A DNA stretch of 64,000 nucleotides from Chlorella sorokiniana (GCA_025917655.1 CP084618.1:310001-374000); one strand, 5' to 3'. Positions 35,895 through 49,500 are shown, counted from the first letter of the stretch. Notes: generated by a model not told the origin, from the sequence alone. Numbers and translations are program-made.

Positions 35895-38800
35895 TGGGGT
35901 TGTTCTGCGGCCGAGGCAGAGCAGATTGTTCTTGCGGCTCGTGAGGCGCAGCCTGCGGTCTACAGAGATGCGGCCCACGCCTCTCGCCCGGGTGACTTGC
36001 CTCGTGCTTTCAGATTGGCTCTGCATGCCCAGGCTGTTGTTTTGTTGGGCGAGCCGCGGGCTGCGGCTTTGGAGGTGGCCCCGCTTGCGGATTCTGGGGA
36101 GGCGGTGGGGGCGCCTGGGTCGTCGCGTCTTGCGGCCGCCCCCCTCCCTCCTCTGCTTCCCCCGCCCAGGCCCATACCGCCCACCAAGCTCTGCCAAGCG
36201 TGGATCTGTCACAACCTTGGCAAAGGGCCCTGCTGGCACCCAGGGCCACCTGCCATCTGCTTCTGGCCCTCGCCGCTCGGCGCGTTTGTCGGCTCCAGCC
36301 GAGGCGGGTGCCCACAGCTGGTTGACAATTGCGACGCGGGCGGCGCCTGAGCGGGGGCGCACGTCTGGACACACCCACCTCCACGATTCTTCCACCGGTT
36401 GCGGCAGCAGGAGCCGCAGCCGGCCCCGCAGATGAGTCGTTTTGATTGGCGGGCCGCTCGCCCTGCCCAGCCTTTGCGCCTCGTGGCGGTCAATGCTAAC
36501 GGCCTGCGTGATGCTGCTAAGCGGCACCAGCTGCTTGAGCGGTTCATTGCTGGTCCTTGGCATATGCTGCTTGTGTTTGAGGCGCATACTGCCTCTGCGG
36601 AGGAGGTGGCAGGCTGGGCACGCGAGGGCACAGGGCGCGGCTCGCCTTTTGCGGGAGCAGCTTTTGCTGCCCCGCACACTAGCTCTTCTGCTGGGGTGGT
36701 TGCCTTCATGAAGGCCACCGCCCCCGTGGAGGCCGTCACGCTGGCGGCTGTCCCGGCCCAGGAGGGCAGGCTTCTCCATCTTTCCTTCTCCTATGCAGGC
36801 CTTCCCTTTTCAATCCTTGGCTGTTATGCGCCCACGGAGGCGTGCAACCGCCCTGCATTTTCTCCAGGTCCCTTGCTGCAGCAATCCCCACCGACCGCCT
36901 TGTGCTCATGGCTGGCGATTGGAACCACGTTTCTGATCCCTTGGACGTTGCCGGCGCTACCGCCCTTTCACGGCATCGATTTGCCGGCGCGGAGGAGTTT
37001 GCTGCGGTGGCGGCTCAGCGCAACCTGGTGGATGTGTGGCGGCGGCTCCACCCGGCGGCACGTGCAGTCACGCACGTAGCCTCCGGGGCTGCAGGCGGGG
37101 CGCGCTTGGACCGTTGGTATGCGGCAGCGCCCCTGCTTGCAGGGATTAGCAGCGCAGGCATCCTTCATGGCTTCCCTGGCGATCACCTCGCTGTGGATGT
37201 CCATTTGTCGCCCCCTTCCGTCGTCCCTGCTGGCCCTGGGCGCTTCCGCCTCCCTGACCACTTCCACTCCGACCCAGATTTTGTCGCTTTTGTCCGCCAG
37301 CACATCCACACCTTTGCAGAGGAGCACCCCGTGCAGCCTGGCGCCCGCCGCGCTTACTGGGTTGCACTCAAGGCCCACCTCTCCACCCACGTCGTGGCAT
37401 TCACTGCAGCCCGGCGGCGGCAAGCGGATGCCACGAGGCGCGCGTTGTTGGCTGCAGTGGAGGACGCCATGCGAGCATATCTTAGCCAGCCCAGCCACCC
37501 AGCCACGCTTGGCCTGCTCGGACGTGCGACCGCAGCCTTGAGGGAGCATGACGCGGCAGCAGAGCAGCGGCGGCGCGAACAGCTGGACGTCCTTTGGCAT
37601 TGCTTCGGCGAGCGCCCTACACGCTGGTTTCACATGTTGGACCGCAACGCCTTACCAAACCAGCCCCTGGCGGAGCTCTTACACCCATCTGACCCAGCAG
37701 CCCCAGCAGCAGACCTCAGCACACCCGCGGGCCGTGAACTTGCCTCAACCCGGGCGGTGGCCTTCTTCTCGGCGGACAGCCCTGTGGGCCTCTTCCACTC
37801 GGAGGCTACCGACTCCGCAGCAGCGGGGCGGTTGTTGGACGCGATGGATGCCACCCTGTCCCCTGACGAGGCGGCTGCCACTCTAGGACCTGCTGGTGGG
37901 CCCATCACTGGTGCTGAGGTGCAGGCTGTGTTTCCTGACCTGCCACTTGGCACCAGCCCTGGCCTGGATGGTCTGCCGTATTCCTTCTACGTGACGTTCT
38001 GGTCTGAGCTGCGCCCGTTCTTCCTGGGCATGGCTGATGAGGCCTTGGCTGTTGCTGCCGCTGCTGATGAGGGTAGCCTGGCAGCTGGGGTGGAGCCGTT
38101 CCTGCCCTCTGAGGTTACGGCTGGCCTCATTGTCCTGCTGCCCAAGCCTGGCACCGCTGACACCCGGCAGCTTGCCTCCCACCGCCCCATCACCCTCCTG
38201 AATTGTGACTACCGCCTGCTAGCTAAGGTGTTGTCGGCCCGCTTCGCTGGGCCCCTTCTCTCCGTCATCGACCCCACCCAGACCGCCTTCTTACCCGACC
38301 GTTGGATTGGCGACAATGTCCTGCTGCACCTTGAGGAGGTGGAGTACTTGAGAGAGCAGGATGCGCCTGGCTGCATCGTCTTCCTGGACTTTGAAAAGGC
38401 GTACGACAGGGTTGATCGCCCTTGGCTTTTTGATGTCATGCGCCGCATGCGCTTCCCGCAGCTTGCTGTGCGTTGGGTGCAGCTGATGCTGTCCGGGTGC
38501 ACTGCCATGGTGTCCCTGAACGGCTATTACACCCCAGCCTTCCCACTCGCACGCAGTGTGCAACAGGGCAGCCCCCTTAGCGTTTTGTTGTATCTCATTG
38601 CTGCACAACCCCTCGCAGCTTCCTTGCGCCGTGCGCAGCAGCAGGGCGTTTGCAGGCCCCTGCTGCTGCCTGGGGGCTCCCCTGCTCCAATCTCCCACCA
38701 ACATGCAGATGATATCACCATCCATGTCTTGGCCCCGCGTGACGCGCACGCCGCCCTGGCGGGGCCTGTGGCCGACTTTTGCGCAGCCACCCAGGCCAGG

Positions 38801-41800
38801 CTCAACCTGCGCAAGTGCAAGGGCATCTTGTTTGGCGATCAGTCCACCATCGACCCTGCAACGCGCTTGTGTGGCGTCACTGGCGTGCGCTTCCCTTCGC
38901 CGTCAGAGTCCATCCGCCACCTCGGCATTCACCTGGGCCTTGACGCCCAGGTGGCCACACAGGCAACCTTCCAAGTTCTCGTGGTAAGGCTGAGGGAGGT
39001 TGCTGAGCGTTGGGCGCGGCACGAGCTGTCCTGGCTGGGGAGGGCCCACGTGGCCAAGCAGGTGCTGGCGGCCATGGTGGTGTATCACGCCACCTTTGTG
39101 CGCCCGCCGCCTGCCATGTGGCGCCGCATTGTTAGCGTCATTTTCTCTTTTGTGGGTGGCATGTCACCCTCTGATGTCCTGCGCGGTGCTGCCGTTAGCC
39201 ACCCAGCCCGCCACACTGCTGCCTTGCCGTGGTTGGAGGGGGGCATTAACTTGGTTGCCCCCGACGTGCATGCTGATTGCTTGCGTGCCAAGGTCACCGC
39301 CCGCCTTCTGCAGCCAGGCCGTCATGCTTGGAAGCTCCTTGTTGCGGCGCGCCTGGTGGATGCCGTCCCTTCCCTTGGGCCCGCCATTGCTGTTAGCGGG
39401 CTGCAGGTCACTACACGCCTCCTCCCACCCCGTCTAGCAGCTTATTTGAGCGGCTTCCAGCAAACGCTTCCACACCGCCTCCTCCCCCACCGCGGCTCTC
39501 ACACCACCAAGTCCTGGCGGAGCGCCTCTTCCACAACCGCCAGGTCCGCGGGCCTGATGGCGCCGTGCTCGACCCCGTCAGCCCGGCGTGGGAGCCGCTG
39601 GCCGCGGCTGGCATCTATACGGTGGGCCGCTTGCGGGATGCGATGCTCGCGGGGCCCACTCTGGCCTTGCATATTGCTTGGGGCTGCGTGCCTGCCTCCT
39701 GGCGTGCGGTGGCGGACCAGCCGCCGCCGGCGGGGTGGCAGCTTTGTCGCGACGGGGCGGCCGAGTGGGTGCGCCGGCAGTTGCCGGGGCTGCCCGGCCC
39801 TGTGCACTACGCTGTCCGGGGTGATGGCAGCCTGCGCCCCCTCTCGGCGGCGCCGGCCCTCCCGGCTGGCACCGTATGGCAGCCCTGCTGCGTGGTGGGG
39901 GCGGCCGCCCCATGCTGCTCGGCGCGTGGGATTCCGTCTTCGTGGACCCCACCGTGTGGGGCTTTGGCAGCGTGGACCTCTTGGGGTTCACCGTTAAGGC
40001 AGCCACACAGCGGCGCATCCACCTGGCAGCCCGGCAGCGCTGCGGCCCGCGATACCTTCCTTCGGCGGGCTGCAGGCCAGCCCTGTGGCGGCAGCCTGCA
40101 GATGAGCCAGGCCCGTCTGCTGCCGCCACGGGCTTGCAAGCGTTGGAGCTACGCTGGGCCTCCTCCTACGACACGCGGCTTCACGAGCGGGTCATGTCTC
40201 GCCGGCGGGCAGCAGAGTGGGAGGTGGATCTCCTGCCGTGTCAGCGCCCGGGCCAGCGGCAGCGCCTTGCCGTCTTTGAACGGGTGGCGCAGCGGCAGCA
40301 TGCTGAGGAAGAGCAGTTGCAGCAGCTTCAGCCACAGCCGGCCCCACCACCAGCTTGGCCTTTGAGGGACGACACAGTGGATGCAGCGGCAGCGCCGGCG
40401 GGCCTCAATGAGGCTGCCCAAGCGGAGCGCGCTGCGGTGCGCGGTGTATGGCGCCGCCTGCGCGAGGCAGACCTGCCCCGTGAGCAGTACACTGTGGCAT
40501 ACCGCGTGCTGCATGGGTGCCTGTATGTGGCCGCCTTCCTTTGCCACATTCGGGTCGTGCCAGCGGCAGATGCGTTGTGCCAGCACGGTGATTGTGCGGC
40601 AGCAGCGGATCCGCCCCTTGATGGGCTGACCCATGCATTCTTGCTCTGCCCGGCCGTGGCCGCTGCTGCCGAGTGGGTCTGTCGTGTCTTTGCGGCTGTC
40701 TCGGGTGTGCGCCCTCCTCCCCTCTGTCCCCGTGTCTTTCTTGCAGATGAGCATGCCACTTGGGCCCCACCCGCCCGTCTTCGCCACGTATGGGCACACC
40801 TGCGCACCGCTTACCTCTACGCTGTGTGGCAGATGCGCGGCCGGCGAACTCTTGCGGGCCAGCCCATCTCGCCGGCCAGCGTGTGCGGTGCCACGGTAGC
40901 AGCGGTGCTGGCTGCCATCAAGCGGGACTGGGCGCGGGCCACGCACAACATGCGCCGGCTGGATGGCACCTATGCTGAGTGGTTCCGTGGCCGCGACACC
41001 TCCCTCCGTATGGGCCAGTTCAAAGCGCGGTGGACCCACAGGGGCGCGCTTTGTGTTGTGGAGGCGGGTGCTATGCGGTTGCGCTTCAGCCTGTCCCACC
41101 CGGTGGCCGCACCAGTGGAGGGCCCTTCTGCGTCTCGGGTGCCTGCAATTGCCCCTGCGTCCTGCCTTGGTCCCTTGCCCCCTCCACGCCTGCAGCTCTC
41201 CCCTGCCTCCGCTCGCCCTGGTGGAGCCTCACCTACGGCTCTCCCTCCTGCGGGGCCGCTGCTGAGTATGGAGCGTGAAGGCGGGGCAGCCCCTTCAAGC
41301 GGCGGGGCAGCAATGGCACGGGCTGCACCACGCGCGGGCGTCGGTTAACTCTCCGCCCTGCCCTTTTCTGGCTGGGGCCCTCCTTTCTTTGCGGGGCGCT
41401 TTCCCACGGCCTCAGCGGCCTTCTTGTTATTTTTATACTCGACCGTGCTGCTTCCACTCCCTTTTGGGCCATGCGATACAGCCTGACTTCTGTTCATCTT
41501 TACATGCGCGCTGCTGGGGCTCCTTCCATTCTTGCAGGCGGCGGCAGTTGGGCGGCCGGCAGCGGCAGCGGCGATGGCGGCAAGTGCGTGTGTAGTGGCG
41601 CGGCGGGTGATGGGCGTTCGCCACCGTGTGTGGCAACGTGCCGGCGGGGTCCGCCGCCCCCGCCCGGCTTGCCTTGCGGCACCCGCGCCGCCCGGTCCTA
41701 GCGGGCCGGCAGGCACACCTGCGGAGCGCGTACATGCCCTTGCTGTCGGTAGTCGTGTGCCCGCCAGCCCTCGGCTTGCCCCGTCCTTGCTCTTTGCATC

Positions 41801-42192
41801 CATTGGCTGACGGTTCCCCAGCGCTCGGCTCCTGCGTTGACTTGTCCCTGTTCCCATGGCTCCCTCCAGCACGCTTCCACACTCGATTTCCTCGCCCCTT
41901 TCTGAGTGGCTTGCACCTTCCCTTTCCATGGCTCCCCTCCTTTTCTTAGCCTGCCCCCTCCTGGACGCCCCCTTCTCCCTGTCCCAGTACGCCCCCCCTT
42001 TTTTTGTCTTGGCCTGGTTGCCTGTGAAAAAGAAAGAAAAATCTGCGTACCACCCCGTGACTGCATGCCCCATCTTGCTGTCACATGCGCGTTCGCGCTG
42101 CTGTTTGGCTGCCTCATCGGTCATGATGCTTCGTGGCTTCGGCCTACCTACGCTTCTTGAGATCCCCCACGTCTCAAGTGTAAGAGCACCCC

Positions 42193-42232
<40 letters not shown>
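35895..42232 (+). mobile_element. LINE-A, near full-length L1-like retrotransposon
   Basis: 6338 bases including about 38 A's, flanked by a 7-bp duplication CCAGGCT (35888-35894, 42233-42239), so it is a target-primed insertion into a LINE-B module edge. The first 530 bases may hold an ORF1 or ORF2 leader: no domain is recognised, though a Cys-containing stretch CQAWICHNLGKGPCWH is present near 36190. ORF2 follows (36432-41348), then a 3' UTR of about 840 bases ending in a 7-bp hairpin (42154-42176), TGTAA, AGAGCACCCCCT and poly-A. Whether 35895 is the true 5' end is not known. Confidence 0.9.
36432..41348 (+). pseudogene. LINE-A ORF2: APE endonuclease, reverse transcriptase, zinc motif
   Basis: The start is placed at ATG 36432 (MSRFDWRAARP). 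The endonuclease domain shows VAVNANGLRD, a degenerate catalytic Glu region (LLVFEAHT), YAPTE, GDWN and the GDH motif near 37180. The reverse transcriptase spans about 38100-38900, with FLDFEKAYDRVD, QQGSPLS and HADD in place of the common YADD (about 38702-38713). The C-terminal zinc motif (CQHGDC...HAFLLC, about 40575-40655) resembles the zf-RVT end of plant and algal LINEs. The frame is lost by single-base slips near 36857, about 39490 and about 39890; the rest is open to the TAA at 41346. The last slip is at a CTG-type site and the first two are in T or C runs. It could be a recently active master copy with consensus errors. Confidence 0.85.
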
Positions 42233-42234
<2 letters not shown>

Positions 42235-44650
42235 AGGCTGATGTGTGGCGCTGCGAGTGGTTGGCCGATTGTTGTGTGCATGGGGCAGAGCTGGTCGGAC
42301 GCCATCCAAGCCCACCTGCTCGTGGTCTGTGGTGCAAAGCCGGTCATGAATCATGGCAAGGGAGCAACGCGACGGTGCGCGAGAGCGATGGCGGTGCGTG
42401 GCGCTGCGAGTGGTTGGCCGATTGTTGTGTGCATGGGGCAGAGCTGGTGGGATGCCATCCAAGCCCACCTGCTCGTGGTCTGTGGTGCAAAGCCGGTCAT
42501 GAATCATGGCAAGGGAGCAACGCGACGGTGCGCGAGAGCGATGGCGGTGCGTGGCGCTGCGAGTGGTTGGCCGATTGTTGTGTGCATGGGGCAGAGCTGG
42601 TCGGACGCCATCCAAGCCCACCTGCTCGTGGTCTGTGGTGCAAAGCCGGTCATGAATCATGGCAAGGGAGCAACGCCACGGTGCGCGAGAGCGATGGCGG
42701 TGCGTGGCGCTGCGAGTGGTTGGCCGATTGTTGTGTGCATGGGGCAGAGCTGGTGGGATGCCATCCAAGCCCACCTGCTCGTGGTCTGTGGTGCAAAGCC
42801 GGTCATGAATCATGGCAAGGGAGCAACGCGACGGTGCGCGAGAGCGATGGCGGTGCGTGGCGCTGCGAGTGGTTGGCCGATTGTTGTGTGCATGGGGCAG
42901 AGCTGGTCGGACGCCATCCAAGCCCACCTGCTCGTGGTCTGTGGTGCAAAGCCGGTCGCGAATCATGGCAAGGGAGCAACGCCACGGTGCGCGAGAGCGA
43001 TGGCGATGTTATGTTATGTTATGTTACACTGGTTTAACGTCTGCCTTCGGGACAATCACTGTCCCTCGCAGACGGGGCATAGGGCCCATGCAACTCAGAC
43101 GCAAACGGGCCCATCCCTGTTGCAGCCGAGGCCAACAGACAGGAACGGGCTGGCCCTCGAAACCGGGAACTCATCAGGCCAGCAGCGCACGGGAGTCAAA
43201 GCCCGGGCCCGCGCACCCCCATCGCGACGAGGTGAAGATGCAAGATGCAGCAAGCACACGGGATGGCAAGCAAGCACGCAAGCAAAGCATGATGACAAGG
43301 ATGCAAAGCAAGGCAAACTGTGAAAGAGTCAGAAAAGGCAAGGAAGAATCCAACGCAAGCCGGGCACGGGCTGGCAGGGGCCGCGAGAACGGCGACGTAG
43401 GCCCACTCAAGCCGGGGTCGCCTCGCGGTGGGGCTGGGGCTCAGAATCGCTGCTGTGGGTGTCGTCTCCAGCCAACGACAGACGGTAGCAGCGGTGCACA
43501 AAGCTAGCCACCGCCACCGGATCCTGCGCAAGGAACTGTGCCAAGGTTCCCTGCCCCGCCAACGGACCGCTGGGCGGACGCAGACCGACCCCAAAAAGGG
43601 ACTCACTGTAATCGGCTCGCAAGCGGGCATACTTTGGGCAGTCAAACACCATGTGATGCTCGTCCTCCACAGCACCCAACGAGCAGTGGGGGCAAATCCG
43701 GCTGGGCCTGTCCAACCCCTCACGCCGCCCAGTCTCCACCCGCAACCAATGACAGCCCGTGCGGAACCTGGCAAGGCTGGCCATGCGCACACGGCTGTCA
43801 ACCTCGGTCAGGTACGATTGCGGGCGACGGCAGTACGTATCACGCGTGAGCCCCCCTCACACTAGCGCAGTAAAACTGCACTTTGGGCTGGGATGGTGCT
43901 CCCTGCAAGACGCCCTCGACGTAGGCCTCGTCAGCGAGGCTGCACGCCTCGCCAACATCGACCTGGCAGGGCTCCCCACCATCAAGGGGACCCAACCCCA
44001 GGCTGATGTGTGGCGCTGCGAGTGGTTGGCCGATTGTTGTGTGCATGGGGCAGAGCTGGTCGGACGCCATCCAAGCCCACCTGCTCGTGGTCTGTGGTGC
44101 AAAGCCGGTCATGAATCATGGCAAGGGAGCAACGCCACGGTGCGCGAGAGCGATGGCGGTGCGTGGCGCTGCGAGTGGTTGGCCGATTGTTGTGTGCATG
44201 GGGCAGAGCTGGTGGGATGCCATCCAAGCCCACCTGCTCGTGGTCTGTGGTGCAAAGCCGGTCATGAATCATGGCAAGGGAGCAACGCGACGGTGCGCGA
44301 GAGCGATGGCGGTGCGTGGCGCTGCGAGTGGTTGGCCGATTGTTGTGTGCATGGGGCAGAGCTGGTCGGACGCCATCCAAGCCCACCTGCTCGTGGTCTG
44401 TGGTGCAAAGCCGGTCGCGAATCATGGCAAGGGAGCAACGCCACGGTGCGCGAGAGCGATGGCGATGTTATGTTATGTTATGTTACACTGGTTTAACGTC
44501 CGCCTTCGGGACAATCACTGTCCCTCGCAGACGGGGCATAGGGCCCATGCAACTCAGACGCAAACGGGCCCATCCCTGTTGCGCCCGAGGCCAACAGACA
44601 GAACGGGCTGGCCCTCGAAACCGGGAACTCATCAGGCCGGCGGCGCACGG
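42233..44650. repeat. Higher-order satellite after LINE-A, with an expanded 153-bp block
   Basis: After the duplicated CCAGGCT comes a block of five 153-bp repeats (42240-43008; 769 bases = 5 x 153 + 4) instead of three. LINE-B module 11 (43009-44004), a three-repeat block (44005-44467) and the start of module 12 (44468 on) follow. The two extra repeats are what unequal exchange between 153-bp copies would give. Confidence 0.9.
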
Positions 44651-45001
44651 TGTTAAAAGCGCCAACCCGGAGGTTAATTAGTATGTGCCCATTTGTGGTG
44701 CCATATAGGGACGTTGATCGTATTTCAACACTCCCCCGAGCAACGTTCCGTATGCTCGCTTCGTACCTAACCACGATCGTGAAGGCAGGGCTGCTCCCCG
44801 CTTCCGAGTGGAGAAACGTTTTACAGGCCGGAAACCTGGATGTCCCGTGATGGGAATCGAACCCACAATCTGTGGGTGTATGTGACAGACGCGCCCATCT
44901 AGCGCATTGGGGCCCATAACCTGTTAAAAGCGCCAACCCGGAGGTTAATTAGTATGTGCCCATTTGTGGTGCCATATAGGGACGTTGATCGTATTTCAAC
45001 A
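44651..45001 (-). mobile_element. TRIM-type miniature LTR retroelement (copy 2)
   Basis: Reverse orientation. The 80-bp LTRs are 44651-44730 and 44922-45001, with a perfect 5-bp duplication CACGG (44646-44650, 45002-45006). It is the same family as 7045-7396, with the same primer-binding site and purine tract. Its tRNA-like core is better preserved: besides the D-arm and T-arm hairpins there is a perfect 5-bp stem TCTGT/ACAGA around an 11-base loop at the anticodon-arm position. It is inserted in LINE-B module 12 of the satellite, so it is younger than the array. Structurally it looks whole. Confidence 0.9.
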
Positions 45002-45747
45002 CACGGGAGTCAAAGCCCGGGCCCGCGCACCCCCATCGCGACGAGGTGAAGATGCAAGATGCAGCAAGCACACGGGATGGCAAGCAAGCACGCAAGCAAA
45101 GCATGATGACAAGGATGCAAAGCAAGGCAAACCGTGAAAGAGTCAGAAAAGGCAAGGAAGAATCCAACGCAAGCCGGGCACGGCTGGCGGGGGCGCGAGA
45201 ACGGCGACGTAGGCCCACTCAAGCCGGGGTCGCCTCGCGGTGGGGCTGGGGCTCAGAATCGCCGCTGTGGGTGTCGTCTCCAGCCAACGACAGACGGTAG
45301 CAGCGGTGCACAAAGCTAGCCACCGCCACCGGATCCTGCGCAAGGAACTGTGCCAAGGTTCCCTGCCCCGCCAACGGACCGCTGGGCGGACGCAGACCGA
45401 CCCCAAAAGGGACTCACTGTAATCGGCTCGCAAGCGGGCATACTTTGGGCAGTCAAACACCATGTGATGCTCGTCCTCCACAGCACCCAACGAGCAGTGG
45501 GGGCAAATCCGGCTGGGCCTGTCCAACCCCTCACGCCGCCCAGTCTCCACCCGCAACCAATGACAGCCCGTGCGGAACCTGGCAAGGCTGGCCATGCGCA
45601 CACGGCTGTCAACCTCGGTCAGGTACGATTGCGGGCGACGGCAGTACGTATCACGCGTGAGCCCCCCTCACACTAGCGCAGTAAAACTGCACTTTGGGCT
45701 GGGATGGTGCTCCCCGCAAGACGCCCTCGACGTAGGCCTCGTCGGCG
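45002..45747. repeat. Satellite module 12, continued
   Basis: The remainder of LINE-B module 12 (antisense) between TRIM copy 2 and a truncated LINE-A. On the minus strand it still encodes the ORF2 C-terminal zinc-motif segment. It breaks at GGCCTCGTCGGCG, the LINE-A target duplication. Confidence 0.9.
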
Positions 45748-46505
45748 GGGTGATGGGCGTTCGCCACCGTGTGTGGCAACGTGCCGGCGGGGGTCGCCGC
45801 CCCCCCCGCCCGGCTTGCCTTGCGGCACCCGCGCCGCCCGGTCCTAGCGGGCCGGCAGGCACACCTGCGGAGCGCGTACATGCCCTTTGCTGTCGGTAGT
45901 CGTGTGCCCGCCAGCCCTCGGCTTGCCCCGTCCTTGCTCTTTGCATCCATTGGCTGACGGTTCCCCAGCGCTCGGCTCCTGCGTTGGCTTGTCCCTGTTC
46001 CCATGGCTCCCTCCAAAGACGCTTCCACACTCGATTTCCTCGCCCCTTTCTGAGTGGCTTGCACCTTCCCTTTCCATGGCTCCCCTCCTTTTCTTAGCCT
46101 GCCCCCTCCTGGACGCCCCCTTCTCCCTGTCCCAGTACGCCTTTTTTTTTTTTTTTTTTTTGTCTTGGCCTGGTTGCCTTTGCGTCTCTTCCGTGGTGGG
46201 TTGCCCCATCCTCGCCTCGGGTCTTTCAGTTCTTTGCCTTGCCCTGTTGTGCCGCTGCCTGCCCCAGTCTGGCGGTTGCCGGGATCTCGCGTTTCATCTG
46301 CTTTCACAGCGACATACCGAACACACATACACACACAAAACAAAAAAAAAAAAAATCTGCGTACCACCCCGTGACTGCATGCCCCATCTTGCTGTCACAT
46401 GCGCGTTCGCGCTGCTGTTTGGCTGCCTCATCGGTCATGATGCTTCGTGGCTTCGGCCTACCTACGCTTCTTGAGATCCCCCACGTCTCAAGTGTAAGAG
46501 CACCC

Positions 46506-46536
<31 letters not shown>
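45748..46536 (+). mobile_element. LINE-A, 5'-truncated copy in satellite
   Basis: 789 bases of LINE-A 3' UTR ending in the hairpin, TGTAA and about 30 A's. A 13-bp target duplication GGCCTCGTCGGCG (45735-45747, 46537-46549) flanks it exactly. There is no coding sequence. Confidence 0.95.
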
Positions 46537-46539
<3 letters not shown>

Positions 46540-49500
46540 CTCGTCGGCGAGGCTGCACGCCTCGCCAACATCGACCTGGCGGGGCTCCCCACCATCAAGG
46601 GGACCCAACCCCAGGCTGATGTGTGGCGCTGCGAGTGGTTGGCCGATTGTTGTGTGCATGGGGCAGAGCTGGTGGGACGCCATCCAAGCCCACCTGCTCG
46701 TGGTCTGTGGTGCAAAGCCGGTCATGAATCATGGCAAGGGAGCAACGCGACGGTGCGCGAGAGCGATGGCGGTGCGTGGCGCTGCGAGTGGTTGGCCGAT
46801 TGTTGTGTGCATGGGGCAGAGCTGGTGGGATGCCATCCAAGCCCACCTGCTCGTGGTCTGTGGTGCAAAGCCGGTCATGAATCATGGCAAGGGAGCAACG
46901 CGACGGTGCGCGAGAGCGATGGCGGTGCGTGGCGCTGCGAGTGGTTGGCCGATTGTTGTGTGCATGGGGCAGAGCTGGTCGGACGCCATCCAAGCCCACC
47001 TGCTCGTGGTCTGTGGTGCAAAGCCGGTCGCGAATCATGGCAAGGGAGCAACGCCACGGTGCGCGAGAGCGATGGCGATGTTATGTTATGTTATGTTACA
47101 CTGGTTTAACGTCTGCCTTCGGGACAATCACTTTGTCCCTCGCAGACGGGGCATAGGGCCCATGCAACTCAGACGCAAACGGGCCCATCCCCGTTGCAGC
47201 CGAGGCCAACGAGACAGAACGGGCTGGCCCTCGAAACCGGGAACTCATCAGGCCCAGCGGCGCACGGGAGTCAAAGCCCGGGCCCGCGCACCCCCATCGC
47301 GACGAGGTGAAGATGCAAGATGCGGCAAGCACACGGGATGGCAAGCAAGCACGCAAGCAAAGCATGATGACAAGGATGCAAAGCAAGGCAAACTGTGAAA
47401 GAGTCAGAAAAGGCAAGGAAGAATCCAACGCAAGCCGGGCACGGGCTGGCGGGGGCCGCGAGAACGGCGACGTAGGCCCACTCAAGCCGGGGTCGCCTCG
47501 CGGTGGGGCTGGGGCTCAGAATCGCCGCTGTGGGTGTCGTCTCCAGCCAACGACAGACGGTAGCAGCGGTGCACAAAGCTAGCCACCGCCACCGGATCTG
47601 CGCAAGGAACTGTGCCAAGGTTCCCGCCCGCCAACGGACCGCCGGGCGGACGCGGACCGACCCCAAAAGGGACTCATCAGAATCGGCTCGCAAGCGGGCA
47701 TACTTTGGGCAGTCAAACACCATGTGATGCTCGTCCTCCACGGCACCCAACGAGCGGTGGGGGCAAATCCGGCGGGCCTGTCCAACCCCTCACGCCGCCC
47801 AGTCTCCACCCGCAACCAATGACAGCCCGTGCGGAGCTGGCAAGGCTGGCCATGCGCACACGGCTGTCAACCTCGGTCAGGTACGATTGCGGGCGACGGC
47901 AGTACGTATCACGCGTGAGCCCCCCTCACACTAGCGCGGTAAAACTGCACTTTGGGCTGGGATGGTGCTCCCCGCAAGACGCCCTCGACGTAGGCCTCGT
48001 CGGCGAGGCCGCACGCCTCGCCAACATCGACTGGCGGGGCTCCCCACCATCAAGGGGACCCAACCCCAGGCTGATGTGTGGCGCTGCGAGTGGTTGGCCG
48101 ATTGTTGTGTGCATGGGGCAGAGCTGGTGGGACGCCATCCAAGCCCACCTGCTCGTGGTCTGTGGTGCAAAGCCGGTCATGAATCATGGCAAGGGAGCAA
48201 CGCGACGGTGCGCGAGAGCGATGGCGGTGCGTGGCGCTGCGAGTGGTTGGCCGATTGTTGTGTGCATGGGGCAGAGCTGGTGGGATGCCATCCAAGCCCA
48301 CCTGCTCGTGGTCCGTGGTGCAAAGCCGGTCATGAATCATGGCAAGGGAGCAACGCGACGGTGCGCGAGAGCGATGGCGGTGCGTGGCGCTGCGAGTGGT
48401 TGGCCGATTGTTGTGTGCATGGGGCAGAGCTGGTCGGACGCCATCCAAGCCCACCTGCTCGTGGTCCGTGGTGCAAAGCCGGTCGCGAATCATGGCAAGG
48501 GAGCAACGCCACGGTGCGCGAGAGCGATGGCGATGTTATGTTATGTTATGTTACACTTTGGTTTAACGTACGCCTTCGGGACAATCACTGTCCCTCGCAG
48601 ACGGGGCATAGGGCCCATGCAACTCAGACGCAAACGGGCCCATCCACGTTGCGGCCGAGGCCAACGAGACGAGAACGGGCGGCCCTCGAAACCGGGAACT
48701 CATCGGGCCGGCGGCGCACGGGAGTCAAAGCCCGGGCCCGCGCACCCCCATCGCGACGAGGTGAAGATGCAAGATGCGGCAAGCACACGGGATGGCAAGC
48801 AAGCACGCAAGCAAAGCATGATGACAAGGATGCAAAGCAAGGCAAACTGTGAAAGAGTCGAAAAGGCAAGGAAGAATCCAACGCAAGCCGGGCACGGGTG
48901 GCGGGGGCCGCGAGAACGGCGACGTAGGCCCACTCAAGCCGGGGTCGCCTCGCGGTGGGGCTGGGGCTCAGAATCGGCTGCTGTGGGTGTCGTCTCCCAG
49001 CCAACGACAGACGGTAGCGGCGGTGCACAAAGCTAGCCACCGCCACCGGATCTGCGCAAGGAACCGTGCCAAGGTTCCCTGCCCGCCAACGGACCGCCGG
49101 GCGGACGCGGACCGACCCCAAAAAGGGACTCACGTAATCGGCTCGCAAGCGGGCATACTTTGGGCGAGTCAAACACCATGTGATGCTCGTCCTCCACGGC
49201 ACCCAACGAGCAGTGGGGGCAAATCCCGGCCGGGCCTGTCCAACCCCTCACGCCGCCCGGTCTCCACCCGCAACCAATGACGGCCCGTGCGGAGCTGGCA
49301 AGGGCGGCCATGCGCACACGGCTGTCAACCTCGGTCGAGTACGATTGCGGGCGACGGCAAGACGTATCACGCGTGAGCCCCCCTCACACTAGCGCAAAGA
49401 AACCGCACTTTGGGCCGGGATGGTGCTCCCCGCAAGACGCCCTCGACGTAGGCCTCGTCGGCGAGGCCGCACGCCTCGCCAACATCGACCGGGCGGGGCT

